Below, one piece after another: positions 35,039 through 43,754 of a stretch of 64,000 nucleotides of DNA. Origin of the DNA: Cryptosporangium phraense. Its GTDB lineage: Bacteria; Actinomycetota; Actinomycetes; Mycobacteriales; Cryptosporangiaceae. How positions within the stretch are numbered: the stretch's first letter is position 1; the number at the start of each line of letters is the position of its first letter. Made by a program: the position numbers and the translations under genes. Below the pieces are notes generated by a model, which saw only the letters and a program-made list of their open reading frames with translations, was not told where the DNA came from and did no database searches. The stretch lies in the NCBI RefSeq assembly GCF_006912135.1, contig NZ_VIRS01000001.1:62001-126000 (forward strand), written 5' to 3'.

Positions 35039-36369
35039 ACACCACCTCCCGGTTGCGTGCGCTGCTGGGCAGCGCCGCGTCCGTGGGGGCCGGGTTCCTG
35101 GTGCTGGGCGGGGCCGGATATCTGTTCCTGGCGATCGCCAGCCGGGTCTTCGACGACGCCGACTACTCCGCCCTGGCGTCGGTGTATCTGCTGGTCAACA
35201 TCATCGGGCCGGGGTTGTTCGCGGCGGTCGAGCAGGAGACCAGCCGGAACGTGTCGACGCGGCTGGCCCGCGGGCTCGATCCGCGGCCGGTCGTGCGGCA
35301 GCTCGGGCTGATCTCCGGCGGGCTGTTCGCCGGGATCGCGGTGCTCACGCTGGCGCTCTCCCCCGTGCTGCTGCCCGAGGTGCTGCACGGTTCCGGGGTC
35401 TTGCTGGCCGGGTTGTTGCTGGCCAGCGCGTCGTACGCGGTCGTGTCGGTGACCCGGGGCAACTTCGGGGGGCGCCGGGCGTTCGGCCGGTACGGGACCT
35501 CCGTGGGCACCGAGGGCACGGTCCGGCTGGTCGCCGGGGTGGTGCTGGCCGCGTTGGCGCTCGGCGGCGCGGGCGTGGCCGGGTGGTCCGCGGGCTACGG
35601 GCTGGTGTTCTGCCTGGCCCCCGCGGTGGCCGTGGCGCTGACCGCGCGCTGGTTCCTCCCGGACGTACGCGGCGACGCGGAGGCCGGTGGCCCCGGAGCC
35701 CCCCAAGACTTCGGGCCGTTGGCTCGGGGCGTCGGGCTGTTGACCGTGGCCTGGGGATTGTCGCTGGCGATCGCGAACGCGGCTCCGGTCGTCGTCAACG
35801 CGCTGCTGCCCAACGACGACGCCGGGGCGGCGACCGCGGCGACGTTCGCCTCCGCGGTCGTGCTGGCTCGGATCCCGCTGTTCGTGTTCCAGGGCGCGCA
35901 GTCGCTGGTGCTGCCGAGCTTCGCGCACGCAGCCGCGCAGAGCGACCCCGGCGCGCTCCGCCGGGCCGTGCGCCCGGCGCTGCTGCTCGTCGCCGCGGTC
36001 GGCGCGGTGGCGCTCCTGGGCAGCGCGGTGCTGGGGCACTGGCTCGGCCGCATCGCGTTCGGCCCCACCTTCACCAGCTCGAACATGCTGGTCACCGCCC
36101 TGATGCTCGGCACCGTCGCCGGCATGGCCGTCCAGATCGTGCAACCGGCGCTGCTGGCGCTGGGCCACCACCGCTGGGTCGCCGGCGGCTGGGTGCTCGG
36201 CGCGGTGGTGTTCGCCGCGTCGTTCGCGCTGCCGTTCGAGCCGGTGACCGACGCGGTGATCGCCCAGCTGGCCAGCGCGGCCGTCACGATCGTCGTCCTG
36301 GGCGCCGTGCTGTCCCGCGCGCTGCGAAGCGTCCCCCAGAAGGAGCTGACTGATGTCCCAGCCGCCTGA
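35035..36369 (+). CDS. polysaccharide flippase-like (Wzx/MOP) membrane protein
   Basis: A 444-residue, highly hydrophobic protein with about 12-14 transmembrane segments and few charged loops, the pattern of MATE/MOP-type lipid-linked glycan flippases. The N-terminus (VGAGFLVLGGAGYLFLAIAS) and an early conserved glutamate in VEQETSRNV fit that family. Cotranscribed with rmlBD and glycosyltransferases, it probably moves a rhamnose-containing lipid-linked saccharide across the membrane. It overlaps its neighbours by 4 and 17 bp. Confidence 0.8.
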   Translation: MNTTSRLRALLGSAASVGAGFLVLGGAGYLFLAIASRVFDDADYSALASVYLLVNIIGPGLFAAVEQETSRNVSTRLARGLDPRPVVRQLGLISGGLFAGIAVLTLALSPVLLPEVLHGSGVLLAGLLLASASYAVVSVTRGNFGGRRAFGRYGTSVGTEGTVRLVAGVVLAALALGGAGVAGWSAGYGLVFCLAPAVAVALTARWFLPDVRGDAEAGGPGAPQDFGPLARGVGLLTVAWGLSLAIANAAPVVVNALLPNDDAGAATAATFASAVVLARIPLFVFQGAQSLVLPSFAHAAAQSDPGALRRAVRPALLLVAAVGAVALLGSAVLGHWLGRIAFGPTFTSSNMLVTALMLGTVAGMAVQIVQPALLALGHHRWVAGGWVLGAVVFAASFALPFEPVTDAVIAQLASAAVTIVVLGAVLSRALRSVPQKELTDVPAA

Positions 36370-37375
36370 GCGCGTGAGCGCGGTGGTGCTCGCCTACAAG
36401 GCGGAGCCTTGGCTGCGGCGGTCGGTCGAGGCGCTGCTCGCCTCGGAGAAGGTCGACGTCGACGTCGTCCTGGTCGACAACGGGTGCACCACCGACGACG
36501 TGGACGTCCTGGAGCAGGTCGACGGGGTCACGGTCGTCCGGCCGGGCACCAACACGGGGTTCGCCGGAGGCTGCAACCTCGGGGCCCGGGCCGCCACCGG
36601 CGAGTACCTCGCGCTGGTCAACGGCGACGCGGTGGTCGAGCCGACGACGATGGCGCGCCTGGTCGAGGAGGCGTCGAAGCCGGACGTGGGCATCGCGGTC
36701 GCGAGCGTCCGGCTGGCCGAGGACCCGGCGCTGCTCAACGCGGGCGCGAACCCGATCCACGTGCTCGGGCTGTCGTGGTCGGGCCGGATGGGCCAGCCGG
36801 AGACGCTGACCGAGCCGATGGAGACCGCGGGCGCGTCCGGCGCCTGCGTCGTGGTGCCGAAGGCGCACTGGGACGCGCTGGGCGGCTTCGACGAGGAGTA
36901 CTTCGCCTACCACGAGGACGCCGACCTCTCGATCCGCACCTGGCGGAAGGGGCTGCGGGTGCTGTACGTGCCCGACGCGGTGGCCGTGCACCGGTACGAG
37001 TTCTCCCGCAACGACTTCAAGATGTACCTGGTCGAGCGGAACCGGCTGCTGTTCGTGACCACGCTGTGGAGCGGGAAGGCGCTGGTGCTGCTGGCGTTGC
37101 CGCTGGCCGGGCTGGAAGCGGCGATGACGCTGATGGCGGCCTCGCAGGGCTGGTTCCCGGCGAAGGTGAAGGGCTGGCGCTGGCTGTGGTCGCACCGGGC
37201 GCACATCCGGGCGAGGCGTCGCGTTCTGAAGGCGGAAGCGACGGTGCCGGACCGCGAGTGGATGGGACTTTTGACGACAAAAGTCGATCCGTCGGTGATT
37301 CCCGTACCGGCCCTGGCCAGCACGGTCAACGGTCTGGTCACGATCTGGTGGTCGGTGACGAGGCGATGGGTATGA
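36353..37375 (+). CDS. GT2 family glycosyltransferase (rhamnosyltransferase-like)
   Basis: A 340-residue GT-A enzyme. It has VVLAYKAEPWLRRSVEALL at the N-terminus, a VDNGCTTDD nucleotide-binding stretch, the ALVNGDAVVEP metal-binding motif, and the acceptor/catalytic segment GGFDEEYFAYHEDADLSIR. That last pattern is typical of rhamnosyltransferase-like GT2 enzymes. A hydrophobic C-terminal segment (~residues 230-260) may anchor it to the membrane. The donor is plausibly dTDP-rhamnose made by the adjacent genes. Confidence 0.88.
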   Translation: MSQPPERVSAVVLAYKAEPWLRRSVEALLASEKVDVDVVLVDNGCTTDDVDVLEQVDGVTVVRPGTNTGFAGGCNLGARAATGEYLALVNGDAVVEPTTMARLVEEASKPDVGIAVASVRLAEDPALLNAGANPIHVLGLSWSGRMGQPETLTEPMETAGASGACVVVPKAHWDALGGFDEEYFAYHEDADLSIRTWRKGLRVLYVPDAVAVHRYEFSRNDFKMYLVERNRLLFVTTLWSGKALVLLALPLAGLEAAMTLMAASQGWFPAKVKGWRWLWSHRAHIRARRRVLKAEATVPDREWMGLLTTKVDPSVIPVPALASTVNGLVTIWWSVTRRWV

Positions 37376-38229
37376 GTGGCGCGACGCGATTAGAGTTCGT
37401 CGGAATCGAGAACGAAGGCGAGAGCATCGTGACGGACGAGGACTCCGCTGTCCTGAGCAGCGAAGAGGTGGCGGAGAGTACCGGCGTCGAAACCCCGGCG
37501 GTCGCCGAGGGCGATCTGCACGACGCCCCGGCCGACGCGCACGTCCCTGACAACAAGGACGTCTGGCTGGTCATCCCGGTCTACAACGAGGCCCAGGTGA
37601 TCGCCGACGTCGTCGAGCACGCCCGGCAGACGTTCCCGAACATCGTCTGCGTCGACGACGGCAGCCGCGACGGCTCGGCCGCCGCGATCGCCCCGACCGG
37701 CGCGCACCTCGTGCAGCACCCGATCAACATGGGCCAGGGCGCGGCGCTGGAGACCGGTCTCCGGTACGCGCTGAACCGTCCGGGCGCCGAGTACTTCGTG
37801 ACGTTCGACGCCGACGGCCAGCACCGGGTCGAGGACGCGCTGCGGATGCTCGAGGTCGCCCGCTCCGGCCAGGCCGACGTCGTGCTCGGCTCGCGGTTCC
37901 TGGAGTCGCGCGAGACCGTGCCGTGGCTCAAGCGGTTCGTCCTCAAGACCGTGGTGGCGCTGAGCCCGACCGCGCGGAAGCTGAAGCTGACCGACGCGCA
38001 CAACGGGCTGCGGGTGCTCAACCGGCCGGCGGCCGAGGGGCTGCGGATCCGGATGAACGGCATGGCCCACGCGTCCGAGATCGTCGGCAAGCTGGCCCGG
38101 TCGAACTGGCGGGTCGCCGAGATCCCGGTGACGATCCTCTACACCGACTACTCCCGGGCCAAGGGCCAGTCCCTGGTCAACGGCGTCAACATCCTGTTCG
38201 AGCTGTCCCTGCGTCATCGAGGCGTGTAA
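37372..38229 (+). CDS. GT2 family glycosyltransferase, DPM1/DolP-mannose-like
   Basis: A 285-residue protein. About 60 acidic N-terminal residues precede a GT2 domain with VIPVYNEAQVI, CVDDGSRDGS and TFDADGQH motifs, as in polyprenyl-phosphate sugar synthases. Start chosen at ATG 37372 because it overlaps the previous stop (ATGA). A later GTG at 37429 would remove part of the acidic tail and is possible. The following DUF2304 gene is the usual partner of this kind of enzyme. Confidence 0.88.
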   Translation: MSGATRLEFVGIENEGESIVTDEDSAVLSSEEVAESTGVETPAVAEGDLHDAPADAHVPDNKDVWLVIPVYNEAQVIADVVEHARQTFPNIVCVDDGSRDGSAAAIAPTGAHLVQHPINMGQGAALETGLRYALNRPGAEYFVTFDADGQHRVEDALRMLEVARSGQADVVLGSRFLESRETVPWLKRFVLKTVVALSPTARKLKLTDAHNGLRVLNRPAAEGLRIRMNGMAHASEIVGKLARSNWRVAEIPVTILYTDYSRAKGQSLVNGVNILFELSLRHRGV

Positions 38230-38232
38230 CCG

Positions 38233-38649
38233 ATGGTCATCCAGTTCCTGCTGCTGCTCGCGGTCGCCGCGTCGCTGTTCTACTTCGTCCGGCAGCAGCA
38301 CGGCGTCCGGCTGCAGGCCGGCAAGCGGCTCGCGTTCGTCGCGTTCCTGCTGTTCGCCGCGTACGCGGTCGTCCGGCCGGACGACATCACGGCGATCGCG
38401 CACTGGGTCGGCGTCGGCCGTGGAGCCGACCTCGTGCTGTACGCGACCGTCGTCGCGTTCGTGTTCGTCGTGATCAACTTCTACCTGCGGACGCGGGAGA
38501 TGGAACGGCGGATCACCGACCTGGCCCGGGCCGTCGCGCTCCGGGACGCGGAGATCCTCAACCAGCACCGGCTGCCGCATCCGCCGGCCGCGGGCGAGGG
38601 GGCCGACACCGCGCTGCTGGCCGCGGTGGTGGCCGAGGGCAAGTCCTAG
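38233..38649 (+). CDS. DUF2304 small membrane protein
   Basis: A 138-residue protein with three transmembrane segments in the first ~90 residues (starting VIQFLLLLAVAASLFYFV, then FLLFAAYAVV and YATVVAFVFVVINFYLR). A charged amphipathic helix and a flexible tail follow. DUF2304 proteins are commonly next to DPM1-like glycosyltransferases and probably hold them at the membrane. Here it begins three bases after that gene. It ends in a 4-bp convergent overlap with the TetR gene. Confidence 0.85.
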   Translation: MVIQFLLLLAVAASLFYFVRQQHGVRLQAGKRLAFVAFLLFAAYAVVRPDDITAIAHWVGVGRGADLVLYATVVAFVFVVINFYLRTREMERRITDLARAVALRDAEILNQHRLPHPPAAGEGADTALLAAVVAEGKS

Positions 38650-39227
38650 CTCGATAGCTGGGGCCGGCCCGGCGGGCGCAGCCCGGCGAGGACGTAGCCG
38701 AGCATCCGCGCGCTGCTCGCGTCGGCGTCCGCGCACTCGAGGTTGGCCAGAGCCAGGCCGTTGATGATCTTGAGCAGGTCGGAGCCGGTGACCTCGGGAC
38801 GGACCGTGCCCGTGGCCTTCGCGCGCTCGACCAGTTCGTCGGCGGCCGTGCGCATCGTCGCGTGGCACCAGCCGCTCTCGGCGGCCTTGAGGGAGGCGGC
38901 CAGGCCCCGGTAACGGATCGAGTGCTGGAGTACCGCCTGCAGCCAGCGGTCGAGCGCCGCCCCCGGGTCTTCGGTGCCGGTCAGGGCGTTCGCCTGCTCG
39001 AGAAGGGCCGCCACCTGGTCGTGGAACACCGCTTCGAGCAGCGCGGACCGGCTCGGGAAGTGCCGGTAGAGGGTTCCCGAGCCGACGCCGGCCCGCCGGG
39101 CGATGTCGTCCAGCGAGGCGTCGGCGCCGTGGGTCGCGACGGCTTCGCGGGCCGCGTCCAGCAAGCGGTCGTAGTTGCGCCGGGCGTCGGCACGACGGGG
39201 CCGACGCTCGGCGGGAGACAGCACCAC
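38646..39227 (-). CDS. TetR/AcrR-family transcriptional regulator
   Basis: A 193-residue repressor. The helix-turn-helix lies in the first ~60 residues (ASLDDIARRAGVGSGTLYRHF, with the near-invariant TLYRHF). The ligand domain is helical (~70-190) and resembles the SBP-type C-terminal domain seen in actinomycete TetRs. Two adjacent GTG codons (39227 and 39224) are possible starts, and the ribosome site is weak. It lies eight bases downstream of the glutathione peroxidase gene on the same strand and may be cotranscribed with it. Confidence 0.88.
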   Translation of the reverse strand: MVLSPAERRPRRADARRNYDRLLDAAREAVATHGADASLDDIARRAGVGSGTLYRHFPSRSALLEAVFHDQVAALLEQANALTGTEDPGAALDRWLQAVLQHSIRYRGLAASLKAAESGWCHATMRTAADELVERAKATGTVRPEVTGSDLLKIINGLALANLECADADASSARMLGYVLAGLRPPGRPQLSS

Positions 39228-39235
39228 GGCGGGGC

Positions 39236-39721
39236 TCAGCTCAGCTGGGACTCGATCGCGCTCACGACCTCGGCCGACTCCGGCTCGGTGCGTGGGCGGA
39301 ACCGGGCGACGACGTCGCCGTCCTTGCCGATCAGGAACTTCTCGAAGTTCCACTGCACGTCACCGGCCTCGCCGGACGCGTCCGGGACCGCGGTGAGCTC
39401 CTGGTAGACCGGGTGCCGGTTGTCGCCGTTGACCTCGATCTTCTCGAACAGCGGGAACGTGACGCCGTAGGTCGCGGAGCAGAACTCCTGGATCTCCTCG
39501 GCCGAGCCCGGCTCCTGCCCCATGAACTGGTTGCAGGGGAACCCGAGAACCGTGAAGCCCTTGTCTTCGTACTTCTTCTGGAGCCGCTCGAGGCCCTCGT
39601 ACTGCGGGGTCAGGCCGCACTTCGACGCGACGTTCACGACGAGCAGCGTCTGCCCGGCGTAGTCGCCCAGGGTCGCCGGGTCGCCGGAGAGCGTCCGCAG
39701 CGGGATGTCATAGATCGCCAT
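39236..39721 (-). CDS. glutathione peroxidase / thioredoxin-dependent peroxidase
   Basis: A 161-residue GPx-family protein. The catalytic cysteine is in NVASKCGLTPQY. The second conserved motif is GFPCNQFMGQEP, with the catalytic glutamine, and WNFEKF supplies the tryptophan/asparagine. It uses cysteine rather than selenocysteine, as in bacterial BtuE-like enzymes. It reduces hydrogen and organic peroxides in the cytoplasm, probably with thioredoxin. Followed by a TetR gene. Confidence 0.93.
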   Translation of the reverse strand: MAIYDIPLRTLSGDPATLGDYAGQTLLVVNVASKCGLTPQYEGLERLQKKYEDKGFTVLGFPCNQFMGQEPGSAEEIQEFCSATYGVTFPLFEKIEVNGDNRHPVYQELTAVPDASGEAGDVQWNFEKFLIGKDGDVVARFRPRTEPESAEVVSAIESQLS

Positions 39722-39733
39722 ATCCGGAGACTA
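39722..39733 (-). promoter_or_regulatory. putative leaderless -10 element of the peroxidase gene
   Basis: On the minus strand TAGTCT (39733-39728) is followed by six bases and ATG 39721, with no Shine-Dalgarno. Confidence 0.35.
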
Positions 39734-39883
39734 TCCCCGGAAGCGCTGGTCCTGGCGACAGGTATGGAGCCCATGCGTGCATGCATCAATCGGTGGCACG
39801 CCCTCGGGCAATCATCTGCGTGACGCTCACGCGAGGACGACCGGGAAGTTCGAACGTGTGCACCGGCAGCACGAGGGAGACCC

Positions 39884-40147
39884 ATGAGCCAGCCGATGCC
39901 CATACCCAGTCCCCGAGGCCCGCGGGCCAGACCGGGGACGCCCGAGCGGTTGCCCAAACGCGTCCCCGGGGCCGCGCTGCACGCGGTTCCGGGCCGGGAG
40001 CGGGCCGCTAGGGCGGTTCCCAGCGCCCGGGCCTCCGGGCCGGTGGAGGAGCCGCCGCCGGCCTGGCAGCCGTATCCCCCGGAACGACGCCGCCACCCGC
40101 TCGCGCGCCTCCTCGACGCGGTGCGCAACCGCTTTCGCCGCCGCTAG
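39884..40147 (+). CDS. small basic hypothetical protein
   Basis: An 87-residue Pro/Arg-rich protein of low complexity, ending in a basic amphipathic helix (LARLLDAVRNRFRRR). ATG 39884 follows GAGGGAG with good spacing, which is the main support for it being translated. No domain is recognised. It ends in a 4-bp convergent overlap with the histidine kinase gene. Confidence 0.45.
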   Translation: MSQPMPIPSPRGPRARPGTPERLPKRVPGAALHAVPGRERAARAVPSARASGPVEEPPPAWQPYPPERRRHPLARLLDAVRNRFRRR

Positions 40148-42408
40148 ACCGGGAGGCGCAGGGTCTCCTCGATCGCGGCCAGCAGGTCGCGCCGGTTGAA
40201 CGGCTTCTCGATCAGCGTCACCTCGGGGTCGATGGTGCCCTTCGAGGTGAGCAACCGCTGCGCGAAGCCCGACATGTACAGCACCTGGATCGACGGGTGC
40301 GTGGCCCGGACCCGGTCGGCGACCTCGCGGCCGGAGAGACCGGGCATCGTGATGTCGGTCAGCAGCAGGTCCAGCCGCCCCCGGTACGTCGTCGCGAGCT
40401 CCACCGCCTCGGCCCCGGACGCGGCCGACAACACCGTGTAGCCGACCCGGGTCAGGATCGTCTCGATCGACGCGCGCAGCTCCCGTTCGTCGTCGACCAG
40501 CAGGATCGTGCCGTAGCCGGGGCGGGCCGGTTCGGGCGGTCCGGCGTCCGGCCGGTCGTCGTCCAGCGCGGCCAGCTCGGCCGACGGCAGCAGGATCGTC
40601 ACGGTCGTGCCGACCCCGACCGTGGAGTCCAGCCCGATCGTGCCGCCGGCCTGCGCGACGATGCCGTACACCGACGCCAGCCCGAGGCCGGTACCGTGCC
40701 CCTCGGCCGCCTTGGTGCTGAAGAACGGCTCGAACGCCCGCTCGGCGACCTCCGGCGGCATCCCGGTCCCGGTGTCGATCACCGCCAGTTCGACGTACGC
40801 CCCGCGTTCCAGACCGTGCTCGGCCGCCTCGACCGGCCCGATCACGGTGTGGCCGGTCCGGACGGTCAGCGAGCCGCCGGCCGGCATCGCGTCCCGGGCG
40901 TTGACGGCCAGGTTCACCAGGACCTGCTCGATGCGTCCCGGATCGGCACTGACCGCGGCCGGGCGCTGGGCCAGATCGGCGCCCAGGACGACGTCCGCCC
41001 CGAGGGTGCCGGTGAGCATGCGCTGGACGTCGCGGACGACGTCGTTGAGGTCGAAGACCTCGGGCCGGACGATCTCGCGGCGGCCGAACGCGAGCAACTG
41101 GCGGGTCAGGCGCGCGCCGCGCTCGGACGCGGCGAGGACCTGCGCGACCGCCTCGTGCGCGCCGTCCAGCGCGGGCGTGGTGGCGGCCGCGTCCTCGAGG
41201 TCCTCCTCGAGGATCGACGCGTGCGTGCTGATGATCGCGAGCACGTTGTTGAAGTCGTGGGCGACGCCGCCGGCCAGCTGGCCGAGGCTGTCCAGGCGCT
41301 GCGATCGCTGCAGCTCGTTCTCCAGGCGCCGGTGTTCGGTCTCCTGGTCGAGCCGGGCCGAGATGTCGGTGACGGTCGCGGCGACCAGCAGCCCCTCGTC
41401 GGTCTGGATGGACGCGAGGGAGATCTCGGCGGGGAACTCGGAGCCGTCCTTGCGGCGGGCCCGCAGCTGCAGGCCCTCCCCCATCCGGCGCATCCGCGGG
41501 TCGGTCGCGTAGATCGCCCGGTGCTGCCCGTGCCGTCCGCGGACGCTCTCCGGCAGCAGGATCTCGACCGGCTGGCCGTGTAGCTCGTCGGCCGGGTAGC
41601 CGAACAGCCGCTGGGCCTCGGAGTTGACGAGCTGGATGATCCCGTCCCGGTCGACGCCGATGATGGCCAGCGCGGTCGCGTCGAGCAGCCAGCGGAACTT
41701 GGCCTCGTAGCGGTGCCGCGCGGTGACGTCCCGGGAGACCCGGGCCGCACCGACGATCCGGCCCGCCGCGTCGGTGACCGGCGAGACCGAGAGTTCGACG
41801 AGCATCCGGTGACCGTCGCGGTGCAGGCGCTGGGCCTCGTAGATCTCGACGCTCTCGCCGACCAGGATCCGGCGGAGGATGTCCTCTTCCTCGCTGGCCC
41901 GCTCGGGCGGGTAGAGGTCGGCCATCCGGCGGCCGACCATCTCCTCCTCGGTGTAGCCGTAGAGCTGCGCGGCGGCCGCGTTCCACGAGGTCACGCGGCC
42001 GTCCAGCGACTCCCCGATGATCGCGTCGCGGGCCGAGCGGACGATGCCGGCGAGCCAGCTCTGGGCCGCTCCGTACTCGGCCGCCGTCCGCAGGGTGAGC
42101 GCGACCAGCGGACCGTCCCGGCCGGTGAGCGCGGCCCGGGCCGCCGACGCGGTGAACACGCTGCCGTCGGGCCGGCGGAACGGCGTCGTCGCGACCGTGC
42201 CCGGCTCGGCCTGCAGCAGGCCCCGCGCGGACGGCTCCTGGTCGGGTGGCGCGAGCAGGTCGGCGAGCGGCCGGCCGAGCAGCGCGTCCGCCGGGCAGGC
42301 GAACAGCTCACCGGCCGGCGCGTCGGCCAGCGCGACCCGGCCGTCCGAGTCGAGGGCCAGCAGCGCCGCCGGTCGCAGCTCGTCGGCGGCGAACGACAGG
42401 GTCCCCAT
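40144..42408 (-). CDS. hybrid sensor histidine kinase with PAS domains and receiver
   Basis: A 754-residue soluble protein. Three PAS domains fill residues ~10-360; the second and third carry classic PAS text such as TSWNAAAAQLYGYTEEE and VNSEAQRLFGYPADE. The HisKA domain has the H-box GGVAHDFNN near 395. The HATPase domain has N-box NLAVNARDAM, DTGTGMPP and GTGLGLASVYG. A C-terminal receiver has its phospho-acceptor aspartate in LLTDITMPG. It has no transmembrane segment, so it senses an internal signal such as redox, light or a small molecule. No output regulator is adjacent. Confidence 0.93.
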   Translation of the reverse strand: MGTLSFAADELRPAALLALDSDGRVALADAPAGELFACPADALLGRPLADLLAPPDQEPSARGLLQAEPGTVATTPFRRPDGSVFTASAARAALTGRDGPLVALTLRTAAEYGAAQSWLAGIVRSARDAIIGESLDGRVTSWNAAAAQLYGYTEEEMVGRRMADLYPPERASEEEDILRRILVGESVEIYEAQRLHRDGHRMLVELSVSPVTDAAGRIVGAARVSRDVTARHRYEAKFRWLLDATALAIIGVDRDGIIQLVNSEAQRLFGYPADELHGQPVEILLPESVRGRHGQHRAIYATDPRMRRMGEGLQLRARRKDGSEFPAEISLASIQTDEGLLVAATVTDISARLDQETEHRRLENELQRSQRLDSLGQLAGGVAHDFNNVLAIISTHASILEEDLEDAAATTPALDGAHEAVAQVLAASERGARLTRQLLAFGRREIVRPEVFDLNDVVRDVQRMLTGTLGADVVLGADLAQRPAAVSADPGRIEQVLVNLAVNARDAMPAGGSLTVRTGHTVIGPVEAAEHGLERGAYVELAVIDTGTGMPPEVAERAFEPFFSTKAAEGHGTGLGLASVYGIVAQAGGTIGLDSTVGVGTTVTILLPSAELAALDDDRPDAGPPEPARPGYGTILLVDDERELRASIETILTRVGYTVLSAASGAEAVELATTYRGRLDLLLTDITMPGLSGREVADRVRATHPSIQVLYMSGFAQRLLTSKGTIDPEVTLIEKPFNRRDLLAAIEETLRLPV

Positions 42409-42442
42409 TCACCACACTATGCCCCATTTACAGGGCAATGGG

Positions 42443-43495
42443 TCACACCAGTGGGTCGGGGAACGGCTGCGTCGGCTGCGGGTACGAGTCGAGCTCGGCG
42501 CCGACGTTCGCCTTGTTCACCGCGTAGCTCTGGGTCACCAGCCGGGGTTTGACCGTGCCGCCGTCGACGACCTGACGGCAGGCCCGGACGACCAGCTCGC
42601 CGACCGACGCGGGGAACGTCGCCACGGTGGCCTCGAGCTCACCGGACTGCACGGCGCGCAGACCCTCGATCGTGCCGCCGACCGAGATCACCGAGATCGA
42701 GTCGGCCTTCCCGGCCGCCTTGACCGCCTTGGCCGCCGCGCGACCGATGACGTCGCTGCTGGCGAAGATGCCCTTGAGGCTCGGCTTGGCGGCGATCGTG
42801 TCGGTGACCACCTGGACCGCGGTGTTGTAGTTGTCGTTCGTCGCCTTGGTGGTGGAGACCACGAGGTTGCCGTCGGCGGCGTCGGTGAAGCCCTTGCGCT
42901 GGAGTGCGGCGTTCGGGTCGGAGTCGGTGCCGAGCACCATCGCGACCTCACTGCCCTTGGCGACCGCGGTGATCATCTCGCGGGCGGCCTGGTGGCCGAT
43001 CTCCTCGTCGGACGGGCCGATGATCGAGGTGATCTGGTAGCCGGCCTTCGCGGCCGCCTCGTCGTCCATCTGGAGGCCGAGGTTGAAGATCGAGACCTTC
43101 TTCTTCGCGAGCGCGGCGAGCGGGCCGACGAGGGCGGCCGGGTCGACCGGGGCGATCGCGAAGCACTTGAGCTGCTGTTCGCCGAACGCCTCGACCTTGC
43201 GGATCTGGGCCGCCGGGTCGGTCTCGTCGGCGGCGTCCGGGGAGACGTCGATCGCGAACTGGTCGCCGGCGTCCACCGCGGCGCTGCGGAGCGCGTCCCA
43301 GTCGTCGGCCGTCGAGTCGGGGACCAGGAGGCCGAGCTGGGCCTGCGACCGGTCGCTGGTGGCCGCGCTGGACCGCGTCGGCGCCATGCCGCACCCGGCG
43401 GCGGCGAGTATCAGACTCGCGCAGGCGACGCCGGCCACGACGGCGCGGACCGGTCTGAGACGGAGGTTCTGACGACGGTGTGTGACCACTCTCAC
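42443..43495 (-). CDS. periplasmic sugar-binding-type lipoprotein (orphan)
   Basis: About 350 residues from GTG 43495 (a TTG at 43519 is possible). A basic N-terminus, a hydrophobic stretch and LILAAAGCG make a lipoprotein signal. The mature part is a type I periplasmic-binding fold (QLGLLVPDSTADDWDALR, FAIAPVDPAALVGPL, GIFASSDVIGRAA), close to the ribose/galactose-type binding proteins and the LacI sensor domain. No ABC permease or ATPase is next to it, so it may serve a distant transporter or act as a sensor. Confidence 0.85.
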   Translation of the reverse strand: MRVVTHRRQNLRLRPVRAVVAGVACASLILAAAGCGMAPTRSSAATSDRSQAQLGLLVPDSTADDWDALRSAAVDAGDQFAIDVSPDAADETDPAAQIRKVEAFGEQQLKCFAIAPVDPAALVGPLAALAKKKVSIFNLGLQMDDEAAAKAGYQITSIIGPSDEEIGHQAAREMITAVAKGSEVAMVLGTDSDPNAALQRKGFTDAADGNLVVSTTKATNDNYNTAVQVVTDTIAAKPSLKGIFASSDVIGRAAAKAVKAAGKADSISVISVGGTIEGLRAVQSGELEATVATFPASVGELVVRACRQVVDGGTVKPRLVTQSYAVNKANVGAELDSYPQPTQPFPDPLV

Positions 43496-43754
43496 GGTGA
43501 TGGAACCTAGCAGCTCCAAACAGTGTTCACCGCAGAGTCCCCTACTGCATCAGCCGATGTCAGCCATGTCACCGACCGACTTCTCCCCGCAAATATCGAA
43601 TAAGTGGGCGATCCTGCCCGGGGGTCGTTCACCGGATCGTCGTTTGACACCTCTGCTCGGCGCAGAGTAATCGGCGACCGTCGTCTGACGGATGGTCTCG
43701 TCGGAGGGATCGGGTAGCGTCCCGGCGGCAGGGGTTCAGGGGCGGAGGGCTGAC

